Shown here: piece by piece, positions 10,418-21,544 of the stretch
Layout of the letters: each line of letters starts with the position of its first letter
Position numbering within the stretch: the stretch's first letter is position 1
Notes under the pieces: generated by a model
Databases searched by the model: none
Seen by the model: the letters and a program-made list of their open reading frames with translations, nothing else
Told to the model about the DNA's origin: nothing
Program-made: the position numbers and the translations under genes
DNA from: Branchiostoma belcheri
Lineage: Eukaryota > Chordata > Leptocardii > Amphioxiformes > Branchiostomatidae
Assembly: GCF_001625305.1 (NCBI RefSeq)
Contig: NW_017802913.1
Span: 208,574 to 272,573, forward strand
Length of the DNA: 64,000 bases
Reading direction: 5' to 3'

Positions 10418-13059
10418 CTGTTTGGGTACAAAATACAGTAAAATACAGAAATAGCAAATGGAGTGAAACAATACAAACAACAAACAACAAAATCTAAACA
10501 ATTAGGTGTTGAATTCATCATCATCATCTGTCGACACCCTGGCTGGGGGCGGGGTGTTGTATTACTTATATCACATTGTGGACATAACGAATAGTGTATA
10601 TTATATTCTACAGTTACTACAAGAAAATTAGACAACTAGTCCTTGTTTCATACGTTAATACAAGGTATCGAAAGTAGATTAATCTTTCAGCTTGAACATT
10701 GAACACTTCCAACAAATGCATGAACACGTGTTTCCTATAACCTTCCTACTTGTACCGGCAATCAAGTTCTTTCATCAGCCCCGGGCATGCTCAAATCAAA
10801 TGCATCACGAGCTACATTACCAAAGAGAGGCAACCGAATGAAACCGTTTTCTTTTCCATTCATGTTTGTTTGGTATGAAAGTTGCAGAGATACAAAGAGG
10901 GACTGGATTCATGTAAACAAAATCATCTTCTTTAGTCAACAAAATAACCTTACAAAACAGAATTTGAAGAGTTCGCTTATGAATCACACAGTAATGTCCC
11001 TTGCACAGACGTAGAACTAGTTAGAAAAGGAAGGCGTTCTCGTACACAAAAATCATAAATGGGCAGTAGACACTAACAACAAGTGTTTCCCACTTGATAC
11101 AAAGCTATTTTATCATGTTCTATGCTGTCCACAGTTTGTGCTATCCACAGTTTCTGCAAGTTCTATTTTCAGTTGTCTTGGTAATTTGATGGGCCTTTAA
11201 AAAGGAATTTTTGTGTCATGTTTTAGATATATTTTCAACTGAGGCGTGTAAAGGGTATCCATGCGTCATGAAATAAACGGACTAGACTTACAGAGTCTCA
11301 TAACAAATAAAATGAGGGATTATATCCTTTTGATGGGGGAAATGTGACCAAACAAACATACCTCGTCGACGATCAGCGTGCGCTTGTTTCAACTCCACAA
11401 GAACTCGAAATGTACAATTCTATCTAATCCATACAACTTCGCAGTCCAACCAATATGTTAGTGATGTTACGGAGTCTACACCTATTTCAGGATACAAACG
11501 GACGCTGCCGTGCTCAGTTTGGGTCTGGTCTATCCGACGTCGTTCCAGTATTACGTCCAGTACACATCAATTCGTCATGTATACTAAAAACGTATAACTT
11601 TATGTATACTAAAATCGTATAACGTTACTCAATGATATTCGATACACATCGACACATTTCTTTAGGTTTTTAGAAAATACCTACGACCTGTACACAGTAC
11701 CGCATCGTCAAGTATACGATGCGGTAAAATCAATTTATGTAGGTACCGTTTAAATCAATTTATGTAGGTAAACGATTTACACTTCGTAATTGTATATAAT
11801 CCGAACATGATATTTCCCGTTAGACACTGTGTTAGAGATGGCTGTATCTTGTTTTTGTTTTTATTAGCATAAATCAATAACCTATATAGCTTTTATGAAC
11901 CTATATAGCTTGAATGTTGTCATGCTAGTACTTGTATTTGGTTATAGGTTGCAAATGCAAAGTTTAAGATGAATTTTGGTATTCCTAGTGGGCTTCTTCA
12001 TTCTCCAGTCTTTCCTTCCATTGTTCCAGTGTTTGTTTCTTCTGTTCTGATCTTGTATTGGAGAAGAGTTTCTTCCGAGACGCGATCGAATAGTTTCAGC
12101 GTTATCATCATTCACTCCATGCCAGGTATGGATGAAATTTAATTGTTTTTCCTCGTGTTTCGTATATTCCTCCGTATTCTATTGCCATTTTGTTCAATGG
12201 ATTCAACTTGTCCATTTTTGACGTGAAATTTGATATGGAGGTTGAGTGGTCAAACACTGGACGTTGTTTTCGTATTTTTATACACTCTTTCTCGGACCAC
12301 TTTCCGACAAACGATTTATATTTCGGGCTCTGGTTTCCTGGTATTAAATCAAGGTGATCGCAATTTAGTATAATTGTGATTTTACTAGTAAATTCCGTAC
12401 AGAAATTCCCCTTTAACACTTTTGGCATACAATACTTGAAATTGTATAATTTGGGACTTTTTGGATGTTTTCAGATGAATACACTTTAAGCAGTGTGTGG
12501 CCATATTTGGTATGGAGAGCAAGAATTGATAGGCATGCCACGTTCTGTATGCTTTCTACCTATTGTATGTATGTATGTATGTATGTGGATACATTCTATT
12601 TGGGATGGCCCGATTGTCCAATTTGCAGACGGTGGTTGTTTTTGCTAATCGGCTGTTGAGATAACTGGTAGTTCAATTTTCCTAGAACATCAATACCAGA
12701 TAGTAGGTAGAAGTATTCCCCGTTATTTCAAGTGGTGCCTTACACTTGTAGATTGATGGAAATCTACAGCAGTCAGACTGAATCTGAATCTTTTACCAAA
12801 CTAGAAAGGCCACTATCTGCTCGAGAGCAAATGCAGCATATTTCAGTCCATTTCCTTCCCTATTCCAGAAATGGCAAAATGAACTGTTTTATGTCAACCT
12901 TTTTCTCCAGCATTTCAATACCCCCAACTTCGTAACGATTGTTCTCGACACCCCTACGTATACAATCATTTCAGTGTTAATAAACCTCCTCAGTAACATA
13001 TAACATCAAAACCCCAACATAGAGCTTTTTAGTAAAATTGTTCTTCAGGCTTTTTAGTA

Positions 13060-13560
13060 AAAGTGTTCTTCATGTTCTGTGGGTATGTGTCAGGCTTCCA
13101 ATTTCTGATTATTTGGCTTTTATATAAGGGTGCAAAATGTACATTTTTGGTCGGAAAATAGCAAAAAAGTCCCATTTTACACAATTTTAAAGTGCTGTAT
13201 ACCAATCATGTTATTCTCATTCCGCGAGCATGTGTCCAAGGCACCTCATACCAAATTTTAGGTCATTTGCTTTGAATATCAGCGCACTTGAACACAAAGT
13301 TTACAAAATAGAAAAATAAAGAAAAAACGTCAGTGGTTTGTGGGTATGTGTCAAATGTATCCTCCTACAAAATTACAGGTGATTTGACTTTAATACCAGA
13401 GCTGCAGAGGCAAAAATGTACAAAATGGCCAAAAAATTAAACAACATTTTGAAAGCCTATACAAATATTAAAAAAAAACATCTAGGTGTATGTGGCTACT
13501 ATCTCCATGCCAAAATTCAGGTCATTTGGTTCCAAAATGAAGAAGCTGAATCCATGTATC
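13060..13560 (+). repeat. Degenerate tandem repeat with AGGTCATTTG motif
   Basis: Four spaced, diverged units: each has 'C-AAATT-AGGTCATTTG' (13097, 13251, 13366, 13508 approximately) followed by an AATACCAGAGCT- or GTACAAAATGG-like word. GTGGGTATGTGTCA occurs twice. The period is roughly 110-150 bp. Non-coding, unclassified. Confidence 0.5.
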
Positions 13561-15326
13561 GAAATTACAGGTGAAGGAGAAGAAACATGAGGGAAACCAT
13601 CTATTCCAGCCATATCATGGTATGGACTGAAATATAATCGGGTGATCATAAACTGATGTTGTCAGGCAGACGGGTAGTATACCTTGACATAGTTTCCTAT
13701 GATTGTGGGGGTGATCTGTTAAAGCATGGCAATATATCTAAACCTTACACATACATAGCCAGCCATGTAACAATTCATCGAACATGGCTTTAAGTTCTTT
13801 TGGAAATACGTGGTCAGGAAAGAAATCGTATTTTGTGTGTTTTTGGACTGGTCCATAATATCACATTGGGGCCACTGGAAAACTCTGTTCATGAGTGTTT
13901 CTTTTCAATTCAATATGAATATATAACCGTAGAACGTGTGAAACAGTGGCGCCTCTTGTCTAAAATATTGAGATGTTTTGAAATTTAGGGTGTAGTTTGT
14001 AAGGTCAATGAGTAGACACCCAGCTTCAGGCCAGTTGTTGAGTCGTGAATACTATACCCTGTCCTGCAATCCTTCCTTTTCTCGGCACCATTACATTACT
14101 ATACTACGTAAATCGTATTTGACCAGATCTCAGTCTATTCGCTAACAATGCATAATCGTAAGTTGACTAGGTCAAGACGTGCAGGGAAATTTAGGCCATG
14201 TTGATTTGATAATATGGATGACTTCCTCTAAGAACATTGATGTGAGTGTGCGAATAAAAAGAGTTTGCCCAAAAAATTTGCCTTCAATATACAGGTTAAA
14301 CAAATGACAAAAAAAAACTTAAAGTTTCTTTACGTTTTCTTCTTTTCTTGTATGACTTCTTTTTTCTTCTTGTTTTTTTTTACCTTTCATGCACGTGTGT
14401 ATGTCATCCATATAATTAAAGTAACGTCTTACGTACGGATATGACTTAAATCGTCACGCATTTATAATGACTGGATATGTTTTTTCATATGTAATTTGAC
14501 AAACAAAATAGCCATGTGTAAGATACAGCGCAAGAAGTTATAATTCGCATAAAACAGAATGATTTCATTACATAACTTGTAAAACTTGTTGTATAATCAT
14601 AGCAGGGAACAGTATGAAGACTACGTCTAATTTAGAGCAAGTTATATTAAAAATTTCAACTCAGGGCAAGCATTATTTTAATGTCTTGGATAAAGTGTAA
14701 ATTGATTGAGTTATGAAAGTAAATATACTATATTTGGCTCAAAATGATGACAGTGATCAAGTATACAGACGGTGCATAAATTACTTGGTATATTTTGATT
14801 GATATTATAAAGATAATATTCTAGTTTGAACAGAAAACGTTTGAGTGTTGTAGACAAACGCTTTCCATGTCATGTATATATATTTTTATGATACATATCC
14901 TTAATGCAACTTCACTGTTTAAAAGGCAGCGTGGGTTAAACATCACTTCTTGTAAAGATTGAATTAGTAATACATAGTTTCAGAAAGAAATGTTTGTACT
15001 CAGTTCAGTCTGCTCTGTTGTTTTTTGTAGTTATTTGATTTTGTCCGAATATTTGATAACTGTAATCATCATACGATACCATTTTAATACACTAATATAT
15101 GTTTGCATAATTCAATACATTTTGTCTTCACTCCTTTGAATCTAATATAACTTTTTGACATTTACACCGAAATGTAATAAATATCTGGTGTTTGCTACAA
15201 GCTGGATTTCCTGTAGTTTGATGCTGGTTTTCGAGCCATTCAAAGTGCATCTGTTTCTTTGATCTTGAAATTAGCTTTTATCAAGTCTACTGGATCACAT
15301 CATTGTCGTATAAGTCTAGCGATTTT

Positions 15327-15332
15327 TTTATT
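15327..15332 (-). promoter_or_regulatory. Candidate poly(A) signal for neuroligin
   Basis: AATAAA on the minus strand about 204 nt after the TAG of the tail exon at 15536. Position is plausible. No transcript evidence is visible. Confidence 0.35.
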
Positions 15333-15535
15333 CCTGTCATATGATCAGTTTGATTTTAGTCGTATTCTTCGTTAATATTTTGTCGCGTATATTCAAAAAA
15401 GTTATTGATTAGATTTAAGTTGCTTTTAGGTCGGTATTTGCACAATGAACAACCAGAACATCTAAGACAGTCATGTACAATAGTACACCAGATGACACGT
15501 GAACACCCATGATTATTACAGAAGTTTGGTTTTAA

Positions 15536-15779
15536 CTAAAGCACCACATGATCGTCCACATCAAACGGTGGTGGCGGGACAGGGCTGTTTTTCTCTACGG
15601 CCACCGGGACGATAGCGTCCCCATTGGGCAGGCGGAGGGGCCCGTTGATTAGCGGAAGGCTCATGATTTTGGGAGGTTCTCCCAGAGCGACAGGCAGAAC
15701 TTTTGTGGAGTCTGGTGGCATGAGGGAGTCTTCAGTGCTGGATGAGGGAAGAATTGTGGCTTCACGCAGACCCGGGCTT
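15536..15779 (-). CDS. NLGN: Neuroligin cytoplasmic tail exon T1 (terminal coding exon)
   Basis: Acceptor TTCTTCTTTCAG ends at 15780. The exon opens in phase 2, so joining A1 gives ..EMR-SPGLRE and joining A2 gives ..QFG-SPGLRE without breaking the frame. It encodes about 80 residues rich in Pro, Ser and acidic residues (SSSTEDSLMPPDSTKVLP) and ends PVPPPPFDVDDHVVL then TAG. This is the expected place of the neuroligin intracellular tail, although I do not see a clear match to the vertebrate gephyrin-binding segment. The C-terminus HVVL fits a class II PDZ ligand rather than the class I type (TTRV) of vertebrate neuroligins. PPPPF fits the Homer EVH1 pattern PPxxF. Assignment rests on phase, strand and context. 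Confidence 0.65.
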
Positions 15780-16089
15780 CTGAAAGAAGAAATATATGTT
15801 GTACATAAGTACATCTGACCTGCTACTACATTTCAGTATACTATTCGCGTTAGCTTAGCAATTATGTATATGTACATTTCACCATAGATTGCCCCTTGTA
15901 TAGTAGAGATAGACTCATATTTTAGCCATGTATTAAGTATATTTCCCCACTTCAGATATTTGGCTAGTAAAGTGAAATGTATATTCCTTTTAACTTTTGA
16001 TAAACCTACTCTAAGTAATCTCACAGCCGCATATATCCATACAATCACTACTAAGCGAGATGAAGCCGAAAAGAATAGAAATTAGACAT

Positions 16090-16216
16090 TTATTTACACT
16101 CTTATATGTTCATATGTATGTTATGTATATGTTTATGTTCATGTTCTGTACCCATGCGACCTGTACTTAGTTCTGTAGAACACAAATGTACAATAAAGGT
16201 CTTCATTCATTATATC
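16090..16216 (+). mobile_element. 3' end of a plus-strand retroposon
   Basis: TGTTCTGTACCCATGCGACC followed by GTACAATAAAGGTCTTCATTCATT has the poly(A)-signal-plus-ATTC tail of LINE 3' ends. No coding part is attached. Confidence 0.5.
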
Positions 16217-16248
16217 GGTTTTGGTTAGTTTTTACGAAAATGTCCTTA

Positions 16249-16287
16249 AAGATGTTGTATGTATATAATATATACATACAACATCTT
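16249..16287. repeat. Perfect 19-bp-arm AT-rich palindrome
   Basis: AAGATGTTGTATGTATATA (16249-16267) and its exact reverse complement (16269-16287) are separated by one base. It lies just after the retroposon tail. It could extrude as a cruciform. The one-base spacer argues against a microRNA hairpin. Confidence 0.9.
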
Positions 16288-17184
16288 AAATTATATATTT
16301 GCAGCTGTTGATTATGCCATTGATTACATTTCATTCATGATGTGAAGAAATCAAAGAAGATTAGTAGACACATGTTGTTTCACTAACATAAACATGAAAG
16401 AAAGCAGTTCAGTTAACTTGACTGGGCAAAACGTTTATCATAGGTTTTTGAACTTTGATTTTTTAACACATCAAACCTTTATTACAATAACGTAGGCTAA
16501 ATATAGCAAAGAGGTACATGTAATTTACAACCAAAAAGGCTAGTGGGGTAGACATGGTGATTCAAAATACTAAAAGAGGAATAAAGCCTATAGAAGTAAA
16601 AGCCTACCACAGCGCAGTCCCATTTTTCTTGTTTTCCTTGTACAAAGAAAATGTATCTTGTAGAAAGAAAACAATTCTTTGACAAGAAATTAAAGAATTC
16701 CCGTAGCAAGAAAATTCAACAAACGTAGCAAGAAAAGGATTCTGTCCACAAGAAAAGATTTCTTGACCTAAGAGCTAACTTTCTTAAAATTCTAAAAATT
16801 CTTAAGATTCTTGTTGGTGAGCATGATAATAGAAATATTTTCTTTTTTTGAAAAAGAAGAATAAAATTATTTGTGTATGAATCAACATACGAAAACTTTG
16901 AAGAATGTTTCTTGAATTTTCTTGAATTTCCCCTTCACAAGAAAATATTTCTCAACATTAGAAAATAAGAAAAATAAGAAAAAAAAATTTTTTGGGTAGT
17001 GTACTAGCTTCAATGTCCCAATATTTAAGGACAAAAACATAGGGACAAAAATAACGGTGGGTCTCCAGTTGTCTAGAAAAGTTATCACTTAGATCTGATG
17101 AAAATGTTGAAAGTCAATCTGACAAAATCAACGTAGCTCTGTGTGAAGTGAGATAGATGTTTTAAGCCACCCTACCTTAGTTAT

Positions 17185-17594
17185 CTGCTGAATATAGTTT
17201 GACTTTTACTTTGCTGGTATGTGAACCAAAGGATGTGTACAGAAACACAGGTTACGCGAGTACGGACATTTTCCATCATGTATATTAGTCATGTATATTA
17301 GTCATGTATATTAGTCATACAGTTATAACAAACTGAACAAGAATAAAATTTCTATACCAGACGTTCATAGCAATATGTAGCTAAGAAAATTGAATGTGGA
17401 AGACAGGAACAGATATGGCATGTCTACTCTTACTGTAAGGTATGCCACCAGGTGGTAACGTTACCAGACGCATGTATGGGCTTGGGTTATCAGAAATATG
17501 CTGCTGAATATAGTTTGACTTTTACTTGCTGGTATGTGAACCAAAGGATGTGTACAGAAACACAGGTTACGCGAGTACGGACATTTTCCATCAT
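17185..17594 (+). repeat. Pair of ~95-bp direct repeats 316 bp apart
   Basis: 17185-17279 and 17501-17594 are identical except for one base (TTTACTTTGC against TTTACTTGC); both run from CTGCTGAATATAGTTTGAC to CATTTTCCATCAT. Between them is a 14-bp unit (CATGTATATTAGTC) repeated three times. Long terminal repeats of a mini-element or a local duplication are both possible. From 16290 to 18050 I see no gene. Confidence 0.8.
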
Positions 17595-18055
17595 AGTTAC
17601 GATGCTTATTGTGACATAATCAATCCTTACACATTCACTATTAGAATAAATTCAGCTTAAAAATGAACAGTTACCCCAAATTAATATTAACAGCAAGAGC
17701 GCACATAACAAACCCTATGTCAGCGTTCCGTTTGATACTAACGAAAAATACGTCCCCACAAATCCATTCTTAACCCACGTCCCTACATATCCATTCTCAA
17801 CGTAGATTCTGGTTAAATAAACTTACCTAAAGCTTAGGTCAATAGGAAAATCGCACAAACAACCCCGGGCCTATCTCAGCGTTCCGGGACAAACAGAGAA
17901 CACACTAGACGCTCCTTTGTCCTGACACTAGAAGATATCACCACACTAAAAACTGAAGACAACAAGCAATCCACTGCAAAACCAGACCCCCATGACCCAC
18001 GGGGAGGGGTCAGATGTCATCGGTTAAAAAACTTCCAAAACCTCAAATACCTAGA

Positions 18056-18402
18056 CCATGCCCGTAGCCAGGATTTTGAATGGGGGGTTCTTCCCACTGC
18101 TTGAGGGGACTAGCGAGCGGCGTAGGCTCCCCCGGAAAATTTTGAAAAATGAGCCTTCTGAAATGGCATTTCCTGCGTTTTTGAGGATTTCAGAGAAAAA
18201 ATATCTTTTTATGATATCTTTTTATTCAATAACAAAGTAGGCAGTTTTTATACGATTCCAAGCCCGCTGATGATAAAAATCAGTCCGTCGTAAGAGAAAT
18301 CTTGGACCTTTAGATAAAGCCTTAAACCCAAAAAGTGGACCTTTGAGCCTTGTGGGGGGTTCTTCCGACCCCGACCCCCCCCCCCTGGCTACGGGCATGT
18401 AG
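18056..18402. mobile_element. Small TIR element with CATGCCCGTAGCCAGG ends
   Basis: The left end CCATGCCCGTAGCCAGG faces CCTGGCTACGGGCATG at the right, and GGGGGGTTCTTCC occurs next to both ends. Flanks CTAGACC and GTAGACCT look like remnants of a target duplication of up to 8 bp, which would fit hAT (inference). It has no transposase frame. Confidence 0.65.
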
Positions 18403-18454
18403 ACCTTCATTCGAAGCATGCCAAAAAGTGCCGCTACAATGGCCTGCTTTACAC

Positions 18455-18740
18455 ATAACTTTGTCAAGTCGACTAGTACTCAAGACGACTTGAGCTAGTC
18501 GACTTGACTAACATTTCCCAGCGTAAAGAGAAATGATTCAACTCAATGGGCACTAATAAAGTCGACTTGAGCGTCTCTGCGTAGTCAGGCAAGACCGAGC
18601 CAACGAGTCGACTTGGGGGGAGGGTGACACAGCGGGAGTGCCAGATCGCTTTGCGGCCTCGTGTGTAAACAAAAAATTTTCAAGTCGACTTCACCGAGTC
18701 GACTTAGAAATGGTGTGAGTCAAAGCGAGTCAAAACTTTC
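18455..18740. repeat. AAGTCGACTT-rich inverted-repeat segment
   Basis: AGTCGACTT or CAAGTCGACT occurs at least six times in both orientations within 290 bp, with CTTTACACATAA at the left and GTGTAAACAAA at the right. It resembles a MITE with sub-terminal motif copies. Exact ends are not clear. Confidence 0.5.
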
Positions 18741-19744
18741 GAAAGCCACTAGAATGCTCAAATTCGAACTTCAATTTCTTTTTCTACACTACGAGCTACT
18801 TACAAAAACTATAAAAACATCCACAACATCAAAAGTTATCCCGTCTAGTCACATTCCGTCATAAAAAGGACCACAGTAGTTCCATGAAAGCAGCTATTTT
18901 GCTGGAAACCACACCAAACACTTACTGCCCAAGCATCTATGTCCCACTCAAAAATCAAGACCATAGCATGTCCACAGCACTATTTTACCTTTTGAAATAG
19001 CTACAGGGCCTCAATGACAAACTGCATACAATATATAACTACTGGACACAGATATACCAAGGTCAACTTGTTTCGTTACTTCTGTAATATTTGACTTTCC
19101 ATGTCTCTTTGATTTGATCATCTATATTTCTTTCCATTGATATGCAAACTCCACTTTTAGTTATTTACTTTTAAGTTGACATACCTTTTTACTATCTTCT
19201 ATTATGATTTGATATCTGAACGATTATAATTACTTCTATGTTACCTTATTTCATTTGATTGTTGATGAGTTAGTTACGATTTCGTCTTGTTCACGATAAG
19301 TTTATCTATTTTTAGTTGACCTTTGTTAGTTCATCTTTAACCTTTTGTTATAATTATAATGTCATGTAGTTTTGTTGGGGTTATCCCCCCAGGAATCTTT
19401 GAAAAACGCCAATAGTCGACATGTATTTTCTGGTTAAATAAACTAACAATAAAAAAACATATTGTCATTTAAACACGTCTAAATGATCGTGAGCTATAGG
19501 TACAAACACATAAACAGAACAGAAAGTTATCGTGGCATTTTCTAAACAATTTTGTAAATAAGCCCTGACTTAGATTCAATACGGTTACCTTTAATCAACT
19601 ACATAATGCTGCTGATATAAAATTCTTGTTATGTATCAGCATGGGGTTTAGTATATTCTCTAATTATGCAGATTATATCGTCTTCGTTTACATATGTTAT
19701 GTGTAGAATTTCTAATTGCTGATGGCACATGTCAGCACAATTTT

Positions 19745-19975
19745 TTAGTATCATCAATCACGTCTTTTTTCACATTTTAGTATCACATTTTTAATCCAGA
19801 AGTTTATGTTCACATTATTCACATTTTCCTAAACATCACAATTTTTCACATTTTTGGCCCCAAATCACATTTCTTGATTCACATTTTCTCAAAATTTCAT
19901 ATTTTGGTCTTTCAAATTTTTTTAAAAACAAAATCACATAACATCACATTATATCACATTTTCCCAATTTTTGTT
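19745..19975 (+). repeat. Diffuse TCACATTTT repeat tract
   Basis: The word TCACATTTT or close variants (TTCACATTATTCACATTTTC, ATCACATTATATCACATTTT) recurs about every 10-25 bases over 230 bp. Spacing is irregular. Nothing else is present between 18900 and 20000 apart from a retroposon-like tail with TGGTTAAATAAACTAAC near 19430. Confidence 0.6.
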
Positions 19976-20004
19976 TGGCTCAAATTCACACAAAGTTTAC
20001 ATGA

Positions 20005-20290
20005 ATGACCGTGCTAGTCCATGGTAGTTAGCGACAATACGGAGCCGGTGGTAACTCTGGAGGATGGCAACCAGGCTGCCGAAGCTCCACGACTCAAGAA
20101 CTCGATTCAGTAATTACGCAAAAAGCCAGCATGTGCCGGCTTGTCGTATACGTCGCTGTGTTCTGCCGCAAATTCACAATACCAGCTTTGTATTCCTGCG
20201 GTTTGTAGCATCTTTATTTTGGGCCGGAATTTTTAATTCGTCCGTGCGGAATAGTTTGGGGGTCTTCAGAAGATGTCATTCATACAATTA
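20005..20290 (+). repeat. Unclassified repeat family U, copy 1 (decayed coding remnant)
   Basis: Related to 43575-44010 and 47190-47545 on the other strand. All contain the GTCCATGGTAG-TAG-GACAATA word, and the translated segment VLPQIHNTSFV is shared by at least two copies. The plus frame here reads KSQHVPACRIRRCVLPQIHN then TSFVF. It is probably a piece of a transposon protein. I cannot name the family. Confidence 0.5.
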
Positions 20291-21224
20291 AGTCAGCGTG
20301 GCGAAAACAAAAGTAATTGTTAACATGAATACTTTGCAAAACCAACTTCATGACATACCTTCTCTCCCAGATTCAGTCCTCGTGATCTAGACCAAAAATA
20401 GAAACAACTAGAATTACTCTATAGTCAGTGGTCACAGGGTATCCTAGTATGGTCAAAATGTTTATGAGCGGAGTTGAGGTTTAGCGAACAAAATCCTTCC
20501 TGAAGTGCAGAAATCATGCTCGAGAAAACGCAACTTTACGAGTGTTTTCTGTAGTCCTTCTGTAATTACCCTCCCCAGAACGGTATGGTTTGGTATTTGG
20601 GGAATGAATAGCGTTTGGACTAGTTAAAAAATGGTTCACCTTGCAATTTCAAATGGTACTCCAGGGGGGAATTTGTTGCTTGCACGTGTACATCATTTCT
20701 CAAGAAGCTGAGATCTAAATGGTATTTGGTAGGTGATTAGCGGTTGTGGAAAAATAGTTCAAAATTAATTCATCTGTCGTGTTTCTGCGTTGCTGTAGCG
20801 GGTTGTGTTTTTGTATGTATACCATAACTCAAGAAGCCGAGGGTGGTTGTTTATGGTATTGAGTGGATACGTAGTGACAGCGAAGACGAAGGTCAAGTAC
20901 GATAATGGGCCTTTTAGTGGGTACCTAGGGTACCGCAGCAGAGCTTCAACGTTTGAGGTCAAATTGTCAAAAAATAAGGCTCATGAATGCCAGGTTCATG
21001 ATTTTTGAGTAGAAAAAGCTCTTGTGCCTGGGAGTAAGTGGAGTACGTTTGGGCCTCCTATGCTCGGGAGCAAATGCAGAAAATGGTTTCGCCACATCCC
21101 CCGTACCAAAAATGGACCTATCCCCCTCCCCTCCAACACGCATGCAGCAATGGAAACTTCCAACAAAAGCGAAATCACTCAATATCTGTTTAGGACAAAG
21201 GCAGACAACACGCCCTTCAAAATA

Positions 21225-21420
21225 TAGGGGTGTTCACCAAAATATCATATAGCCAATGGCAAGTGCTACGACGTAAAAAAGTGCATCATCTAGAGCGTGC
21301 TATCAGACAACGTACCAAAATGACAAACTACGTACTAAACCAAGAAAGAAATCATGAGTTACAGCTGCGAACATATGAACACATTACTTGATGAGCGTCT
21401 ATGACCTCCTTGGTGACGCA
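21225..21420 (+). repeat. Dispersed repeat family R, copy 1
   Basis: The sequence GTGCATCATCTAGAG, then AATCATGAGTTACAGCTGCG, then CTATGACCTCCTTGG recurs at 23490-24150 (interrupted by element E1), in part at 35080-35180, and inverted at 38878-39010. Short, non-coding, unclassified. Here the AGTTACAG junction is uninterrupted and serves as an empty site for E1. Confidence 0.65.
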
Positions 21421-21544
21421 AGTACCATGATCGTAACATCTGCTTGAGAAAACCACACATCCAGAGCAACGACGGAATTCGGGGCCCGTTCCAAAAGACT
21501 ATCAGAATAGGGGTGTTCGCTAAAATATTATCAGAACTTGGTGA

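Larger units (their letters stand above)
10418..15535. other. Non-coding stretch between anchor exon A3 and tail exon T1
   Basis: No ectodomain-type exon or other gene is recognisable. It holds a 10-bp-stem hairpin ACCGCATCGT/ACGATGCGGT at about 11700, short tandem duplications near 11560-11775, an (ATGT)n at about 12567-12586 and degenerate repeats at 13060-13560. A 106-residue minus frame at 12428-12108 (Lys-rich, ends HPYLAWSE) matches nothing I know. A second minus frame continues directly after it, which hints at a broken retroelement gene. Confidence 0.5.

Noticed and set aside
10010..10501. Plus-strand and other-frame ORFs at the A3 exon
   Set aside because: They are shadows of the minus-strand neuroligin exon, which alone matches a known family and has proper splice signals.
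16249..16287. microRNA hairpin
   Set aside because: The loop is one base, so the structure is a simple palindrome.
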